Shown here in pieces: positions 63,050 to 64,000 of a stretch of 64,000 nucleotides of DNA. A program made the translations under genes and the position numbers. The DNA lies in assembly GCA_026168455.1 (NCBI GenBank), contig CM047430.1:8142007-8206006 (forward strand), read 5' to 3'. Numbering within the stretch: the first letter of the stretch is position 1; every line of letters starts with the position of its first letter. This DNA is from Theocolax elegans (Eukaryota; Arthropoda; Insecta; Hymenoptera; Cerocephalidae). Below the pieces are notes generated by a model, which did no database searches, was not told the origin of the DNA, and worked only from the letters and a program-made list of their open reading frames with translations.

Positions 63050-64000
63050 AACCTTAAACTGGTAACCCTCAATATACTGTCGAAATTTTCTAATTGCCCA
63101 TACTACGGCCAAGCATTCCCGTTCTGAGACGCTATAGTTGCGTTCTGCTGGCGAGAGTACTCTACTGGCAGACTCCAGGACTCTCTCGACTCCATCAACG
63201 ACCTGTGTTAATACTGCACCGATACCGCTGTCACTAGCGTCTGTTTGAATGGTATAATCGTCATTCTCATCGGGAGTCTGTAGAACGGGTGCAGTCATCA
63301 GCAGCGCTTCGAGTCGCTGAAATGCACCTTCTTGTTCTTGGAGCCATTCATACTTTTGGTCTTTCTTTGTAAGACGTGTTAAAGGCTCCGCTATCGTAGC
63401 ATAGTCGGGTATAAATCGTCTGTACCAAGATGCCATCCCGAGGAATCGTCTCAGCTGCTTGAGATTTCGGGGAGCCGGATATTCTTGAATCGGCTCCGTC
63501 TTAGCTGGATCAGGTCTTATCCCATCGCGATTGACCCGTACACCCTAGTATCTCACTTCGGGTTGACAGAAAACACATTTTTCTCGGTTTACCGATAAAC
63601 CGGCTTCAGTCAAACGAGTCAACACCTCCTTTAGCAACAGTTTGTGCTCTTCGAAGGTCTCCGTCACGACAATGATATCGTCGAGATAGGAGTAAGCATT
63701 CGGTTCGAGAGCAGGTCCAATCACCTGGTCTATCATACGTTGAAACGTCGCGCCAGCATTTGCCAACCCAAAGGGCATACGAGTAAACTGGAACAAACCC
63801 ATTCCATTATTTGGTGATAGGCGCAGTTCATATCTATCGTAGATATATATCGGGCTCTTTTGAGTTTGCGTAAAATATCCTGCATAAACGGCAAAGGATA
63901 CGCTTCAGGTTTGGTCAAAGCGTTGACCTTCCTGAAATCAATGCAAAAACGTCTTGCATTTTCGCCCTTCTTAGCCATCACCACTGGACTGGACCAACCG
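63050..64000 (-). pseudogene. Outer Gypsy pol: RT and RNase H, broken
   Basis: Minus strand, continuing off the right edge of the window. RT: FCIDFRKVNALTKPEAYPLP, STIDMNCAYHQI, then a deletion of about 40 bases with a frame change near 63,800, MGLFQFTRMPFGLANAGATF, catalytic YSYLDDIIVV, and an in-frame TAG at about 63545-63547. RNase H follows from MASWYRRFIPDY to IQTDASDSGIGAVLTQ, SERECLAVVWAIRKF and YQFKV, where the younger Gypsy interrupts; the gene resumes at 52256. About 75% of the catalytic motifs survive. A different lineage from the nested Gypsy. Confidence 0.88.

Overview
The window looks like an arthropod, probably insect, nuclear genome. It is AT-rich, its introns have GT..AG ends, a TCAGTC initiator is visible, and almost every base lies in a transposable element or other repeat. 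GA-rich microsatellites and the element mix would suit a hymenopteran, but nothing here fixes the taxon. I see no certain single-copy host gene.

Layout. 1-4.4 kb: a 2.3 kb AT-rich repeat in tandem. 4.4-6.5 kb: a 36-bp satellite and a candidate LTR. 6.5-18 kb: a graveyard of two Penelope-like elements (RT plus GIY-YIG), hammerhead-like motifs, a foldback element, a SINE with a 15-bp target duplication, LINE fragments, a piggyBac transposase relic and a head-to-head palindromic element. 18.0-18.9 kb: a TTAA-flanked non-autonomous DNA element. 19-20.7 kb: a tRNA-like sequence and simple repeats.

20.64-38.57 kb is the centrepiece: a Maverick/Polinton of about 18 kb bounded by 101-bp inverted repeats. 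It encodes an adenain-like cysteine protease, double-jelly-roll major capsid protein, basic core-like protein, penton-like minor capsid protein, integrase with chromodomain, two small element-specific proteins, an A32-like packaging ATPase and protein-primed family B DNA polymerase. The morphogenesis genes are intact, while integrase, ATPase and polymerase carry stops or one-base frameshifts, often in homopolymers. Two features are unusual. One is a two-exon gene for a single extended Tudor domain, the fold of piRNA-pathway scaffolds, with its own core promoter on the opposite strand. The other is a polymerase whose N-terminus is built from two upstream exons joined by phase-matched introns, with an adenain-type QxGG motif at the join. 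A second QxGG motif sits in a small capsid-region protein.

36.15-49.88 kb is a direct tandem duplication (unit about 6.87 kb) of the Polinton right end plus a CR1-like LINE that inserted into its terminal repeat. Copy 2 keeps a 973-codon ORF2; copy 1 has a one-base break.

50.6-64 kb is a minus-strand Ty3/Gypsy pol relic split by a complete-looking younger Gypsy (52,257-63,049). The younger element has two equal 1,033-bp LTRs, AACC target duplications, a tRNA-Arg primer site, a -1 frameshift signal between gag and pol (GGGAAAC plus a GC-rich hairpin) and a polypurine tract. Its integrase catalytic core is deleted, so it must have been mobilised in trans or decayed very recently. Its 2.6 kb leader holds an array of hairpins and two three-way-junction-like units with compensatory base changes, the strongest sign in the window of an undescribed structured RNA.
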